Below the pieces are notes generated by a model. That model was not told the origin of the DNA. It saw only the letters and a list, made by a program, of their open reading frames with translations, and did not search any database. A stretch of DNA of 64,000 bases. Origin: Pedobacter sp. B4-66 (GTDB lineage Bacteria; Bacteroidota; Bacteroidia; Sphingobacteriales; Sphingobacteriaceae). Below, piece after piece: positions 1 through 8,634 of the stretch (position 1 is the stretch's first letter; each line of letters starts with the position of its first letter). The position numbers and the translations under genes were made by a program. The stretch spans positions 1-64,000 of the forward strand of contig NZ_JAFVME010000003.1 in NCBI RefSeq assembly GCF_018492665.1, read 5' to 3'.

Positions 1-308
1 TAGCTAATCACTACAGGGTTTTCTTGTTTATAGCCAGTTTGTAATTTATGCATGTTTGTAATACTAGCCTCTTATATTCTCTCTGCTGAATACAGACGGT
101 AGTAAAATCCTCATTAATCTTCATACTCTTTTGTTTCCATATTAAAGGTTACAATTATTGCTAAACTTTAACGATATATAAGTTCTTGACTCTAGCAATT
201 TTCAATACATTTTTCGCTATTATCTTAATTATGTTACAAATTATGAAAATAAATATTTCATAATGACAATGCATATGATTAAGTTTAGGTTAAACACAAA
301 CACACAAT
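1..308. other. Non-coding stretch at window start
   Basis: No convincing gene is seen before the ATG at 309. A 37-codon open frame on the minus strand (11-124) starts with ATG but has no recognisable content and no supporting signal, so it is not called. The region is very AT-rich and contains a clean palindrome at 240-264, listed separately. It presumably holds the promoter of the barrel gene at 309, but no good TAnnTTTG element is visible. Confidence 0.5.
240..264. promoter_or_regulatory. Palindromic operator candidate upstream of barrel gene
   Basis: Two perfect 9-bp arms, ATTATGAAA (240-248) and TTTCATAAT (256-264), are separated by 7 bp and lie 44 bp before the ATG at 309. The 16-bp centre-to-centre spacing is typical of a dimeric helix-turn-helix repressor site. 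There is no T-run, so it is not terminator-like. The cognate regulator is unknown; AT-rich palindromes can also occur by chance. Confidence 0.3.
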
Positions 309-923
309 ATGAAAAAGAAACTATTAACTGCAATCGCAGTATTGGCTTCCCTATGCGGGTATGCCCAAACAAAAGGAACCAGTACATTAGGGCTGGGTAT
401 CAATGTATCGACAACTACAACTGAATTCAATGGTCAACCTGTTAACGAAAGTAAAACCAAATATAATTGGTTTTCACTTGGTTACGGATTGTTCATTAAA
501 GACAATACCAGAATTGGTATTGATTTATTATATGGTAAAGAAAAAGGAAGTGATCTCAATAAGAAAAGTTATGGTGGGAATGTTACTTATCAACAATATT
601 ATCCCCTGATAAATAAATTATATGCGTACGCAGGTGGTAAGGGAGGGTATAGTTATGCGAGCCAGAGATCTTATAATCCTGACTCTTATTATAATAATAC
701 TAAATCTAATCAATATACTTTAGGAGTATATGGCGGTGTTACATGGTTTGTATCTAAAAGATTTGCATTTGAAACTACATTGTTATCTGCAAATGCAAGC
801 TATTCTAATTATAGGCAAAAACAAAAGGATGCTAGTTTGTTAGAAAATAAATTCACTAATTTTAATATAGCAACCGAAGGTGCTCTTAGTAATTTAGGTT
901 TTAAAATATACTTATTGTTCTAA
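309..923 (+). CDS. Secreted outer-membrane beta-barrel protein, porin-family-like
   Basis: This 204-residue protein starts with a Sec signal peptide (about residues 1-20, ending in a YAQ motif typical of Bacteroidota). The mature part alternates short Tyr/Gly-rich amphipathic strands such as YNWFSLGYGLF and YTLGVYGGVTWF, and ends in an aromatic-hydrophobic FKIYLLF tail, the usual last strand of a small 8-10-stranded outer-membrane barrel. No catalytic motif is visible, so the role (porin, adhesin or structural) is unknown. It stands alone: a 9-bp-arm palindrome precedes it and a strong intrinsic terminator follows, so it is probably monocistronic. The OMP_b-brl family assignment is by fold pattern only. 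Confidence 0.7.
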   Translation: MKKKLLTAIAVLASLCGYAQTKGTSTLGLGINVSTTTTEFNGQPVNESKTKYNWFSLGYGLFIKDNTRIGIDLLYGKEKGSDLNKKSYGGNVTYQQYYPLINKLYAYAGGKGGYSYASQRSYNPDSYYNNTKSNQYTLGVYGGVTWFVSKRFAFETTLLSANASYSNYRQKQKDASLLENKFTNFNIATEGALSNLGFKIYLLF

Positions 924-946
924 TCTATTTTAATCTCAATTTTTAT

Positions 947-984
947 AAGGCTGTACAAATATTTAATTTGTACAGCCTTTTTTT
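947..984 (+). terminator. Intrinsic terminator after barrel gene
   Basis: A perfect 14-bp stem (947-960 with 966-979) with a 5-nt loop runs into a T tract, 24 bp after the stop codon at 923. It ends the barrel transcript before the PhoH gene. Confidence 0.9.
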
Positions 985-1026
985 GTTATTTCATATCGAG
1001 GATAAAATTCGCTAAATTTAAGTGTT

Positions 1027-2376
1027 ATGAGTAAATCTGCTAAATATCCCTCCTCCCAAAAGAAGATTTTTGTTCTTGATACTTCTGTTATTTTATATGA
1101 CCATAATGCATTTAACAATTTTCAGGAGCATGATGTAGCCATTCCTATTCAGGTCCTTGAAGAGCTTGATAACATGAAAAACGGCAATGAAACTCGAAAT
1201 GCAGAAGCCAGGAGTTTTATTCGTTTGATGGATAATGCATCTGGGAATAAAATAATGAACCAGTGGATTCCATTAAATGGGAGTAAAAGCGGAAGATTTA
1301 AGGTGGTAATGGATAATAAACCTGACCATGCTGATGCTGAAGCCATTTTTGGAGCAGGGAAATTTGATCATCGTATTTTAAATGCTGCATTAAGTTTAAG
1401 GCAGGAATTTCCTGAAAAGAAAGTCGTACTGGTATCGAAAGATATTTGTTTGCGTTTAAAAGCGAAATCTCTAGAGCTTTATGCCGAAGATTATGAAACT
1501 GGAAAGATCAAAAATGTAGATGAACTGTACACTGGTAAAACTGTCCTTACTAAAGTTCCTGAAGAACTTTTGGCTGAACTCAAAACTGAAGGGAGTATTA
1601 GCACGGAACTTCTTGACATTGCTCCTCAATCTCCAAATCATTTCTGCATACTGAAAAACAGCCGAAAAACTGCAACAACATGGTTTGATTCCAAAACACA
1701 GCGTTTGTATCCGGTAGCCTCAAAGAAAATATTCAATATAGCACCAAGAAATTATGAGCAGTCGTTCGCTGTACACGCCTTACTAAATCCTGAGATTAAA
1801 CTGGTAACTATTCAAGGCAAGGCAGGTACAGGTAAAACGCTTTTGGCTATAGCAAGTGCACTGGAACAACGGAAAGATTATAGACAGATTTATGTAACAA
1901 GGCCGATTATTCCTTTGAGTAATAAGGATATAGGTTTTTTACCCGGTGATGCTAAATCAAAGATTGATCCTTATATGGCACCCATTTGGGATAACTTAAG
2001 ATTTATAAAAGAGCAATATAATCATGATTTAAAGATGCAAGTAAGGATAGATGAGTTTGTAACTACAGGTAAAATTGTAATTACTCCGCTTGCTTATATA
2101 AGAGGAAGAACGCTTTCTAAAATCTTTTTTATTGTAGATGAAGCTCAAAACTTAACTCCACATGAAATTAAAACAATAATTTCGCGGGCAGGAGAAGACA
2201 CCAAGATCATATTTACTGGCGATATCTATCAAATAGATACACCTTACCTTGATGCCGAAAGTAATGGTTTGTCTTATCTGATAGAAAATGCAAAGAACCA
2301 TCAGCTGTATGCGCACATTACCTTAGATAAGGGCGAACGTAGTGAATTGGCAAATCTTGCAAATGATTTATTGTAA
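1027..2376 (+). CDS. PhoH family protein: PIN domain fused to PhoH-like ATPase
   Basis: This 449-residue cytoplasmic protein has an N-terminal PIN nuclease domain (about 13-140, beginning with the acidic motif VLDTS, Asp18) and a C-terminal PhoH P-loop ATPase (about 235-449). Walker A is GKAGTGKT near residues 264-271, Walker B is FFIVDEAQN near 367-375, and FTGD follows at the usual place. The architecture matches the YlaK/PhoH2 class, in which an RNA helicase-like ATPase is linked to a ribonuclease; some homologues act as toxin-antitoxin-like RNases, others in RNA quality control. Length is normal. It is a single gene after a terminator; the next gene begins 26 bp downstream, so co-transcription with the aminopeptidase is possible but functionally unexplained. 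Confidence 0.92.
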   Translation: MSKSAKYPSSQKKIFVLDTSVILYDHNAFNNFQEHDVAIPIQVLEELDNMKNGNETRNAEARSFIRLMDNASGNKIMNQWIPLNGSKSGRFKVVMDNKPDHADAEAIFGAGKFDHRILNAALSLRQEFPEKKVVLVSKDICLRLKAKSLELYAEDYETGKIKNVDELYTGKTVLTKVPEELLAELKTEGSISTELLDIAPQSPNHFCILKNSRKTATTWFDSKTQRLYPVASKKIFNIAPRNYEQSFAVHALLNPEIKLVTIQGKAGTGKTLLAIASALEQRKDYRQIYVTRPIIPLSNKDIGFLPGDAKSKIDPYMAPIWDNLRFIKEQYNHDLKMQVRIDEFVTTGKIVITPLAYIRGRTLSKIFFIVDEAQNLTPHEIKTIISRAGEDTKIIFTGDIYQIDTPYLDAESNGLSYLIENAKNHQLYAHITLDKGERSELANLANDLL

Positions 2377-2402
2377 TTAGAATACTAAACTTATTATTGT
2401 TT

Positions 2403-4292
2403 ATGCTTAAAAAAACTATCATGATGAAGAATATTATATTTTTCATTCCATTTCTAATGATCATATCCTGCAAACAAAAGAAAGAAGTTGCAAGTCAGCT
2501 TGTTGAAGATCCTCATTCTTTTTCAAAACCATCTATGGCAGTTGTAGAACATCTGAATTTAGATATAAAAGTGAATTTTGAAGATCAGCAAATTAGCGGA
2601 AAGGCTGTTTGGACAATAAACAACAAGGCTAAGTCGAATGAAATTATTTTTGATGATAGTAAGCTTAACATTTCAAAAATTACTTTAGGTGCAGAAGAAA
2701 AGGAAACTACATTTAACTATGGCGAGGAGAAGGAATATATTGGAAGAGCATTAAAAGTAGCAATCACGCCTGAAACAAAATTAATAACTATTTACTATAC
2801 AACTAATAAGGACGCAAGTGCATTGCAATGGTTAAATCCACACCAAACAGCAGGTAAGATGCGTCCGTATTTATTTACACAGTCGGAAAGTATAGCTGCC
2901 AGGAGCTGGATACCTTGTCAGGATAGTCCTGGTATCAGATTTACATACAATGCAACAGTTACTGTTCCAAATGATTTATTGGCTTTAATGAGTGCAGAAA
3001 ATCCGGAAGTAAAAAACACAACAGGCGTTTATCATTTCAAACAAATTCATCCTATTCCTTCTTATTTATTGGCATTGGCTGTAGGTGATATTGCATTTAA
3101 GGCTGTAGATGAACGTACCGGAGTGTATGCTGAGCCATCGGTATTGGCAAAAGCTGTATACGAGTTTGCTGATATGGGTAAAATGGTACATGCTGCCGAG
3201 AAATTATACGGTCCGTACAGGTGGGGAAGGTATGATTTACTTGTATTGCCACCAAGTTTTCCTTTTGGTGGTATGGAAAATCCTAATTTAACTTTTATTA
3301 CTCCGACTGTTATTGCTGGTGATCGGTCTTTAGTAAGCATAATCTCGCACGAATTGGCACATAGCTGGAGTGGTAATTTGGTTACAAATGCCACATGGAA
3401 TGATTTTTGGCTTAATGAAGGATTTACTAATTATTTTGAACGGAGAATAGATGAAGAGATTTTTGGTAAGCAAGAAGCAGAGATGCAAGAAGAGTTCGCG
3501 AAAAAAGCATTAGAGGATGCTGTAAAAGAGATGGGTGATACAAGTAAGGATATTTATTTGAAAACTGAATATGCTGGCAGAAATCCTGATGATGGGACTA
3601 ATGATATAGCATATGAAAAAGGTTATTTCTTTTTACGTACAATTGAAGCAGCAGTAGGTAGACCAAATTTTGATGCATTTTTAAGAGGCTATTTTGATAG
3701 TCATGCATTTCAGTCTGTTTCTACAGAACAGTTTCTAACGTATTTGAATGAAAATCTAATTAAAGGAAATGCTGATCTTGAGAAAAAGATTCGAGTAAAT
3801 GATTGGGTTTACGGGCCTGGCATTCCATCAAATATTGCCTATGCTAAAGGTCTGTGGGCTAAAGGAGGTAAGTTCTCTAAAATTGATAGTTTAGCATCAG
3901 CATGGAATAAAGGGAAACTGACAGATACTTCAATTTTAACTAAAGAAATTGGAACAAGTAATGAGAAAAAGTTCTTTATCAATATGTTGCCTCAAGAAAT
4001 GACTGTAAAACAGATGACTGATTTGGATCGTCAGTTTAATTTTACTGGCTCTAATAATACTGATATTCAGTTAGCTTGGTACACTTTGGCTATTCGAAAC
4101 CAATATATGGTTGCTGATAAAAGAATAGAGGATTATTTAATAGAAAATGGAAGAATGTGGCACATTATTCCTTTGTATAAAGAAATGATGAAAATACCTG
4201 GAGGCCTAAAAAGGGCCAAAGAGATTTACAAAAAAGCAAGGCCTAACTATCACCCGATGACTTATCAGGCAATAGATAAGCTTTTAGATTAG
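2403..4292 (+). CDS. M1 family metallopeptidase (lipoprotein aminopeptidase)
   Basis: This 629-residue zinc aminopeptidase has the gluzincin site HELAH (His316, Glu317, His320) followed after exactly 18 residues by Glu339 in NEGFTNYFE, and the exopeptidase motif GGMENP near residue 290. The layout, N-terminal beta domain, catalytic domain and C-terminal helical domain, resembles leukotriene A4 hydrolase/aminopeptidase. The N terminus has a hydrophobic segment ending in IISC, a lipobox-like sequence, so it is probably an envelope lipoprotein trimming peptides. ATG at 2403 is preferred to an in-frame TTG six bases earlier; another ATG pair at 2421 would give an even more typical lipoprotein signal. 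Its stop overlaps by three bases the stop of the convergent gene. Confidence 0.93.
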   Translation: MLKKTIMMKNIIFFIPFLMIISCKQKKEVASQLVEDPHSFSKPSMAVVEHLNLDIKVNFEDQQISGKAVWTINNKAKSNEIIFDDSKLNISKITLGAEEKETTFNYGEEKEYIGRALKVAITPETKLITIYYTTNKDASALQWLNPHQTAGKMRPYLFTQSESIAARSWIPCQDSPGIRFTYNATVTVPNDLLALMSAENPEVKNTTGVYHFKQIHPIPSYLLALAVGDIAFKAVDERTGVYAEPSVLAKAVYEFADMGKMVHAAEKLYGPYRWGRYDLLVLPPSFPFGGMENPNLTFITPTVIAGDRSLVSIISHELAHSWSGNLVTNATWNDFWLNEGFTNYFERRIDEEIFGKQEAEMQEEFAKKALEDAVKEMGDTSKDIYLKTEYAGRNPDDGTNDIAYEKGYFFLRTIEAAVGRPNFDAFLRGYFDSHAFQSVSTEQFLTYLNENLIKGNADLEKKIRVNDWVYGPGIPSNIAYAKGLWAKGGKFSKIDSLASAWNKGKLTDTSILTKEIGTSNEKKFFINMLPQEMTVKQMTDLDRQFNFTGSNNTDIQLAWYTLAIRNQYMVADKRIEDYLIENGRMWHIIPLYKEMMKIPGGLKRAKEIYKKARPNYHPMTYQAIDKLLD

Positions 4293-4750
4293 AGTATTTT
4301 ATTCTCTTTTAATTCCTTCTTAAGTTCTTTTAGATCTCTTTGGAAATCTTCTTTTAGTTCTTTAAGGTCTTCTTTCATTTCTTTTCTTGCCTCTCTTTTG
4401 TCTGAAGCACTGTCGTAAATGTCATTTTTGAAATTGTCAATTATCTCTTGTTTTTCAAGTTGGTAGTCCAATTTTAAAGAAGAAAGATCCATGTCATACG
4501 TATACTTATCCATATCGCCGGAATAAGGGCTTGCAGTTAGTGTTAAGTTTCGCTTAGAAGGATTTAATATTTCCAATTCCTTGATGGCCATATTAGCCAG
4601 TTCTTTAGGCATTGATTTTTTTATCTGCTTTTTCATTTCTTTGAATTCCTTAGCAGTTAATGTTTTCTTTACTGAATCAGTTGGTTGATTCTGTGTGGCA
4701 AATAATTGCATACACGGAAACAAGAAGAGGATAATTAAGACAGCTTTCAT
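4289..4750 (-). CDS. Secreted lysine/glutamate-rich protein of unknown function
   Basis: This 153-residue protein carries a signal peptide (about 1-19, ending LFA-TQ). The rest is highly charged: one Lys/Glu segment near residues 30-45 and a long C-terminal Lys/Glu/Leu stretch (about 113-153, repeating LKELK-type heptads) predicted to form an alpha-helical coiled coil. A short central part contains a TLTASPYSGDMDKYTYDMD motif of no known family. It is probably periplasmic. The gene is convergent with the M1 peptidase and the two overlap at their stop codons. I do not recognise a family. Confidence 0.65.
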   Translation of the reverse strand: MKAVLIILFLFPCMQLFATQNQPTDSVKKTLTAKEFKEMKKQIKKSMPKELANMAIKELEILNPSKRNLTLTASPYSGDMDKYTYDMDLSSLKLDYQLEKQEIIDNFKNDIYDSASDKREARKEMKEDLKELKEDFQRDLKELKKELKENKIL

Positions 4751-4909
4751 AGTTAAAATAGATTTGTTATTACAATGTATGTAATAATTTAAAGATTTAG
4801 CAGTCTAAAAATAAATGGAATATAGTTGGGGCTAATTGTAGCATGATAGCAATTAATCTCGTTATATATAAAAATAACAGTTTATTAATCAGATCAACCC
4901 AATTATATT

Positions 4910-5155
4910 ATGGATTCACTACACCCTTTTCACCAAAACTTAGAACATATTAAGAATGATGCATCTTCAGGATTTCTTGTTGTTGATAGCGATGATATAG
5001 CGCAAGTGGAATCACTGGCTATCATGTTCCCAAAACTAACTAGTCTGATCAAAAAGAATGGGAATAAGAATTTTTTAATCAATTTCCGGGATGAGCAACA
5101 AAGGTCACTTATTGTGATGGTAGTTTCAAAGAATGGAATCCCTATGGCAAGTTAA
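4910..5155 (+). CDS. Small hypothetical cytoplasmic protein
   Basis: An 81-residue protein without signal peptide, membrane segment or cysteines. The sequence looks like a small alpha/beta domain: a strand FLVVDSDD, a helical middle (VESLAIMFPKLTSLIKK), then two strands (NFLINFR and RSLIVMVVS). I do not recognise the family. It overlaps the convergent EamA gene by four bases at the stop codons. It is credible because the frame is uninterrupted, begins with ATG after an AT-rich leader, and has ordinary amino-acid composition, but it could be lineage-specific. Confidence 0.5.
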   Translation: MDSLHPFHQNLEHIKNDASSGFLVVDSDDIAQVESLAIMFPKLTSLIKKNGNKNFLINFRDEQQRSLIVMVVSKNGIPMAS

Positions 5156-6009
5156 AGGTTCTTTTTACCTTTAGTTAGGGTAGCACCTAGACTTGCTATA
5201 ATCACAAAAAATACAGCTAACCATTGATAAAAGGAGAGGTGTTCACTTAAAAATACTATTCCGCATAATGCAGCAGCAGCGGGCTCAAGGCTCATTAATA
5301 TGCTAAAAGTACGTGCTGGTAATTTTTTAAGCGCCCCAATTTCTAAAGTGAAGGGGATCGCGCTTGATAACAATGCCAGTGCGCCACCACTTAAAAGCAT
5401 TAAGGGCGTGAAATTGGCTAAACCACCACTTCCAAAACCAAACGGAACTACCACAATGGCAGCGAATATCATACCCACTGCAACAGCTTGCTCTCCATCC
5501 ATTATTTTAGCTATTCTACCACCAAGAACAATATAGCCTGCCCAAAAACCTCCGGCAAGCAGGGCAAGTGATGCCCCAAGTAAATCAATTCCTTTCCCTG
5601 TCCAAGGGGCTATAAATGCTATTCCAATTGCAGCTAATAATACCCAAAAAAAGTCTAACAAGCGTTTAGATCCACTAACAGCTAATAAAAGCGGCCCAAT
5701 AAATTCCAGGGTTACACCTAAACCTAAAGGAATTCTTTCTATTGCCATATAGAAAATAACATTCATTAACCCTAATGATACGCCATATGGAATTACAGCT
5801 TTCCATTGTTTTTTGGTCAACAGTTTTAAATTTGGCCTATAAGCAAACAATAGAATAATTGCCGACAACCCAATTCTCACCGAAGCGGTACCAGTTGCAC
5901 CAAGTGCAGGAAATAATCCTTTAGCTATAGCAGCGCCCCCTTGCACGCTAATTATAGATAATAGTACGGCAGGTAGTGGCGGTATATTTATTAATTTATT
6001 GGTGCTCAT
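5152..6009 (-). CDS. EamA/RhtA-like inner-membrane exporter
   Basis: This 285-residue protein has about ten hydrophobic segments arranged as two EamA repeats (about 10-140 and 150-280), the drug/metabolite transporter fold. N-terminal features such as SVQGGAAIAKGLFPALGATGTASVRIG resemble the RhtA threonine/homoserine exporter subgroup, and the LEFIGPLLLA segment is typical there. It likely exports amino acids or related small metabolites by proton exchange; the substrate cannot be read from sequence. The gene is monocistronic on the minus strand, tail-to-tail with the small 4910 gene. Confidence 0.88.
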   Translation of the reverse strand: MSTNKLINIPPLPAVLLSIISVQGGAAIAKGLFPALGATGTASVRIGLSAIILLFAYRPNLKLLTKKQWKAVIPYGVSLGLMNVIFYMAIERIPLGLGVTLEFIGPLLLAVSGSKRLLDFFWVLLAAIGIAFIAPWTGKGIDLLGASLALLAGGFWAGYIVLGGRIAKIMDGEQAVAVGMIFAAIVVVPFGFGSGGLANFTPLMLLSGGALALLSSAIPFTLEIGALKKLPARTFSILMSLEPAAAALCGIVFLSEHLSFYQWLAVFFVIIASLGATLTKGKKNL

Positions 6010-6051
6010 GGGTAAGGGGGGGAATCAGGATGCAAATCTAAGGATTTCATT

Positions 6052-6090
6052 AAACAAAAAAGCACCGAAATCCATCGGTGCTCTTTTTTA
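6052..6090 (-). terminator. Bidirectional-type intrinsic terminator
   Basis: Stem AGCACCGA (6061-6068) pairs with TCGGTGCT (6075-6082) around a 6-nt loop, flanked by an A tract on the left and a T tract on the right. On the minus strand it lies about 95 bp after the stop of the SDR gene and 43 bp before the EamA start, so it probably separates those two units. Confidence 0.75.
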
Positions 6091-6183
6091 TCAACTAAAC
6101 CTAAACTATAAATACTAACCAAATATTTATGCCTCAAAGATAAGGTTGATAGTAATAAGCAAATGTTAAGAAATGTTAAACTT

Positions 6184-6822
6184 TTATAGACTTGCTACAA
6201 ATGGCGCTTTTCTAACAAATTGAGTCGAAGAAATCTGATCTATAAGAAAGAACGCAAGATCGGTAGTGCTAATCTTTTCTCCAGGATTATCTTCAAGGCT
6301 CACAACTAGATTCTTTATCTCATCTGTTTGTTCTATCCAAGGTAATCTTACCATGGTCCAATCTAAGGAGCTATTTGCTATGATTTCAAAAGCCTTTTCT
6401 TTGTCAGCAACAAATACCGGGAAGGTTTCTTTCATCCATGTTGATGCCTGAATGGTCTTCTGACTTTTCTTATCTCCAGGTACATCTATGTTTAAGCCGG
6501 TTAAGAATATATATCTTTTGATTTGCTGCTTTTCCATTGCTTTTATAATGTTTTGTGCTGCTACACTGGATATTAGTGGCTCATCTTTGGCTTGTCCGAT
6601 AGCACTAATTACTACTCCACAACTTTCAATTAGTTTGTTTGCTGTTTCTAAATCTTTAATATCTCCACTTACAATTTTTAAATTGGGATGGATGATAGTA
6701 TAAGTAGATGGATTTCTGATTAATGCTTTAACTGTATAGCCTTGATTTAATAGTGTTTTTAGTAAGTAGCTTCCAGCTTTCCCGGTTGCGCCAATTAGGG
6801 CGACTTTTATATGATTAGTCAT
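6184..6822 (-). CDS. NAD(P)H-binding atypical short-chain dehydrogenase (NmrA-like)
   Basis: This 212-residue cytoplasmic protein begins with a Rossmann beta-alpha-beta and the nucleotide motif GATGKAG (residues 11-17), followed by TVKALIRNPS, characteristic of NAD(P)H-binding NmrA/YwnB-type atypical SDRs. The usual YxxxK catalytic pair is not obvious, as in many members that act as redox sensors or flavin/quinone reductase-like enzymes. Length is normal for the family. The gene appears monocistronic, ending before the terminator at 6052-6090. The substrate is unknown. Confidence 0.85.
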   Translation of the reverse strand: MTNHIKVALIGATGKAGSYLLKTLLNQGYTVKALIRNPSTYTIIHPNLKIVSGDIKDLETANKLIESCGVVISAIGQAKDEPLISSVAAQNIIKAMEKQQIKRYIFLTGLNIDVPGDKKSQKTIQASTWMKETFPVFVADKEKAFEIIANSSLDWTMVRLPWIEQTDEIKNLVVSLEDNPGEKISTTDLAFFLIDQISSTQFVRKAPFVASL

Positions 6823-7107
6823 TTTAAAAATTCTGATGTGAAAAGAATAATTCTTTCTAAATATTAATAGGTAGATGATTTTAACGTAGAAAAAAGGTCA
6901 ATAAAATACCTTTCCCGTTATGGGTTTGAATTTTTGATAATCCTATTTAGATATGTAACTAATGTTAATATGATTCAAATTTATAAAATAATCTGACATT
7001 GGGTAGATTAAACTGCAACTATCTTTTTCTGAGATCAAGTCTTAGATTTCATTATCTTTAATTATTGTTATTTGTAGCGTAATTAAAAATTTAATCGTTT
7101 TAAGGTT

Positions 7108-7413
7108 ATGAAAAAGATATTAATCCTATTGTTTGTTGGACTTGCCATGGTAAGTTGTAATACAGCAAAACAGGCAGGTGGCAAAAACTTAATTAAACTT
7201 AGTGGTAAGGTTGAAAAGTTAGGTATGACTACCTTTCAGTATGGTACACATACCTTGCAAGTCGATTCCAAAACCTATGCACTGAGAAGCAGCAAAGTTG
7301 ATTTAAACACCTACGTAGATAAAGACGTTACTTTAAAAGGAACTAAGGTTGACGGATATCCCGTTGAAAATGGTCCGGAGCTAATAGAAGTTGTGGAAGT
7401 TACTTCTAAATAG
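7108..7413 (+). CDS. Small lipoprotein, hypothetical
   Basis: A 101-residue protein with a lipoprotein signal (about 1-16, ending AMVSC with the lipid-bearing cysteine). The mature domain of about 80 residues is beta-rich (LIKLSGKVEKLG, KDVTLKGTKVDGYP, ELIEVVEV), suggestive of a small OB-like barrel such as those measuring or binding short ligands. No catalytic residues are seen. TruC follows 43 bp downstream, so the two could be co-transcribed, although they have no obvious functional link. Confidence 0.7.
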   Translation: MKKILILLFVGLAMVSCNTAKQAGGKNLIKLSGKVEKLGMTTFQYGTHTLQVDSKTYALRSSKVDLNTYVDKDVTLKGTKVDGYPVENGPELIEVVEVTSK

Positions 7414-7456
7414 AACGGGAAACTTTAAAAGGTTATCTTCGCGAAAAAAAGTTTAA

Positions 7457-8137
7457 ATGCTAGAGATTGTTTATCAGGATGACCACTTAATTGCGATTAA
7501 TAAACCTCATGGCTTACTTGTACATCGTTCCTCAATTGCTAGTGATGCAAAAGAATTTGCATTACAGCTTTTAAGAGATCAGGTAAACAGGTATGTGAGT
7601 CCGGTTCATCGTTTGGATAGGAAAACAGGTGGTTTACTATTATTTGCATTTGAAAAGGATGCTGAAATTGCCATGCATCAGCAGTTTCAAAACGGTCTGG
7701 TTCAAAAGAAGTACCTTGCAATTGTTAGAGGCTATGCACCCGATAGTCAGGATATTGATTATCCATTAGTAAAAGAAAACGGAGCAATTCAGGAAGCTTT
7801 TACTGCGTTTGTTACTCTAAAAAGAGCTGAGTTAGATGTAGCTCTTGGAAAGCATCCAACTTCAAGGTACTCTTTGGTAGAAGCAACTCCAACAACAGGA
7901 AGGATGCACCAGCTTAGAAAGCACTTTGCGCATATTTTTTACCCCATTATTGGTGATCGCAAACATGGCTGCAATAAGCAAAATAAGCTGTTTAAGGAAC
8001 AATGGGAGATGACAACCATGCTATTGCATGCTTCTGAACTTATATTTAAGCATCCGGTAACGAATAAAGAAATCCACCTTAAGGCCCCTTTACAGGATGA
8101 GTTTAATAGAGTAATGGACTTAATGAAATGGCGATAA
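7457..8137 (+). CDS. truC: tRNA pseudouridine(65) synthase TruC
   Basis: This 226-residue RluA-family enzyme converts uridine 65 of certain tRNAs to pseudouridine. The catalytic motif HRLDRKTGG begins at His51 with the nucleophilic aspartate at residue 54, the same position as in E. coli TruC. The N terminus (IVYQDDHLIAINKPHGLLVHR) and the C-terminal motifs GRMHQLRKHFAH and PIIGDRKHGC also follow TruC rather than RluA/C/D, and there is no S4 domain. The Nudix gene starts seven bases after the stop, so the two are likely one operon. Assignment to TruC rather than another RluA paralogue rests on these motif matches. Confidence 0.9.
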   Translation: MLEIVYQDDHLIAINKPHGLLVHRSSIASDAKEFALQLLRDQVNRYVSPVHRLDRKTGGLLLFAFEKDAEIAMHQQFQNGLVQKKYLAIVRGYAPDSQDIDYPLVKENGAIQEAFTAFVTLKRAELDVALGKHPTSRYSLVEATPTTGRMHQLRKHFAHIFYPIIGDRKHGCNKQNKLFKEQWEMTTMLLHASELIFKHPVTNKEIHLKAPLQDEFNRVMDLMKWR

Positions 8138-8144
8138 ATTAATC

Positions 8145-8531
8145 ATGATTAATGTTACTTGTGCGATAATAGTAGATGATGCCGGTAGTGTACTTGTTAC
8201 ACAGCGCAGTGCCATCATGAAATTGCCATTTAAGATTGAATTTCCAGGAGGAAAAATTGAACCGGGTGAAACAGCTTCAGATTGCCTTGTACGGGAAATA
8301 AAAGAGGAGTTAAATTTAGATATCAAAACTCTATTTGAAATGCCCTCCAACATCCATCATTATGTGGAGTTTTCAATTAATCTGATCCCTTTTGTTTGTA
8401 AGATAATTGGAGGTTCTATTGAGCTGCGAGAACATGCATCATATCAATGGTTGAATCCATCGGAACTGTCAGATCAGGATTGGGCAGAAGCAGATGTTCC
8501 TATAGTTGATAATTATTTAAATAGTATCTAA
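8145..8531 (+). CDS. Nudix hydrolase, MutT/NudG-like nucleotide pyrophosphohydrolase
   Basis: This 128-residue protein has a complete Nudix box (about residues 35-57): Gx5E, then REIKEELNL, which coordinates the divalent metal for pyrophosphate hydrolysis. The N-terminal strand INVTCAIIVDDAGSVLVTQRS and the overall length match the (deoxy)nucleoside triphosphate pyrophosphohydrolases that remove oxidised or minor nucleotides (MutT/CTP pyrophosphohydrolase group). It follows truC by seven bases, giving an RNA-modification/nucleotide-sanitation pair, and ends before a strong terminator. Confidence 0.9.
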   Translation: MINVTCAIIVDDAGSVLVTQRSAIMKLPFKIEFPGGKIEPGETASDCLVREIKEELNLDIKTLFEMPSNIHHYVEFSINLIPFVCKIIGGSIELREHASYQWLNPSELSDQDWAEADVPIVDNYLNSI

Positions 8532-8549
8532 GGAGTATTATGCAAAAAC

Positions 8550-8588
8550 GCCCGATATCGAACATTTAGTTTGGTATCGGGCATTTTT
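8550..8588 (+). terminator. Intrinsic terminator after Nudix gene
   Basis: Stem GCCCGATA (8550-8557) with TATCGGGC (8575-8582), extendable inward by weaker pairs and outward through A/T tracts, ending in ATTTTT. It separates truC-Nudix from the efflux unit. Confidence 0.8.
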
Positions 8589-8634
8589 ATGGAGTATTGT
8601 TTTTGTAATTGGTTGTTTATTAGTTTTTTAAGTT

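Noticed and set aside
11-124. 37-codon minus-strand open frame starting with ATG
   Set aside because: No recognisable domain, no promoter or signal, and short enough to arise by chance in AT-rich DNA.
2397-2402. TTG start for the M1 peptidase
   Set aside because: ATG at 2403 is in frame and keeps the lipoprotein signal compact; the TTG would add only MF.
3062-3394. 110-residue minus-strand open frame inside the M1 peptidase
   Set aside because: It overlaps the zinc-site coding sequence of a certain gene and has no sensible composition.
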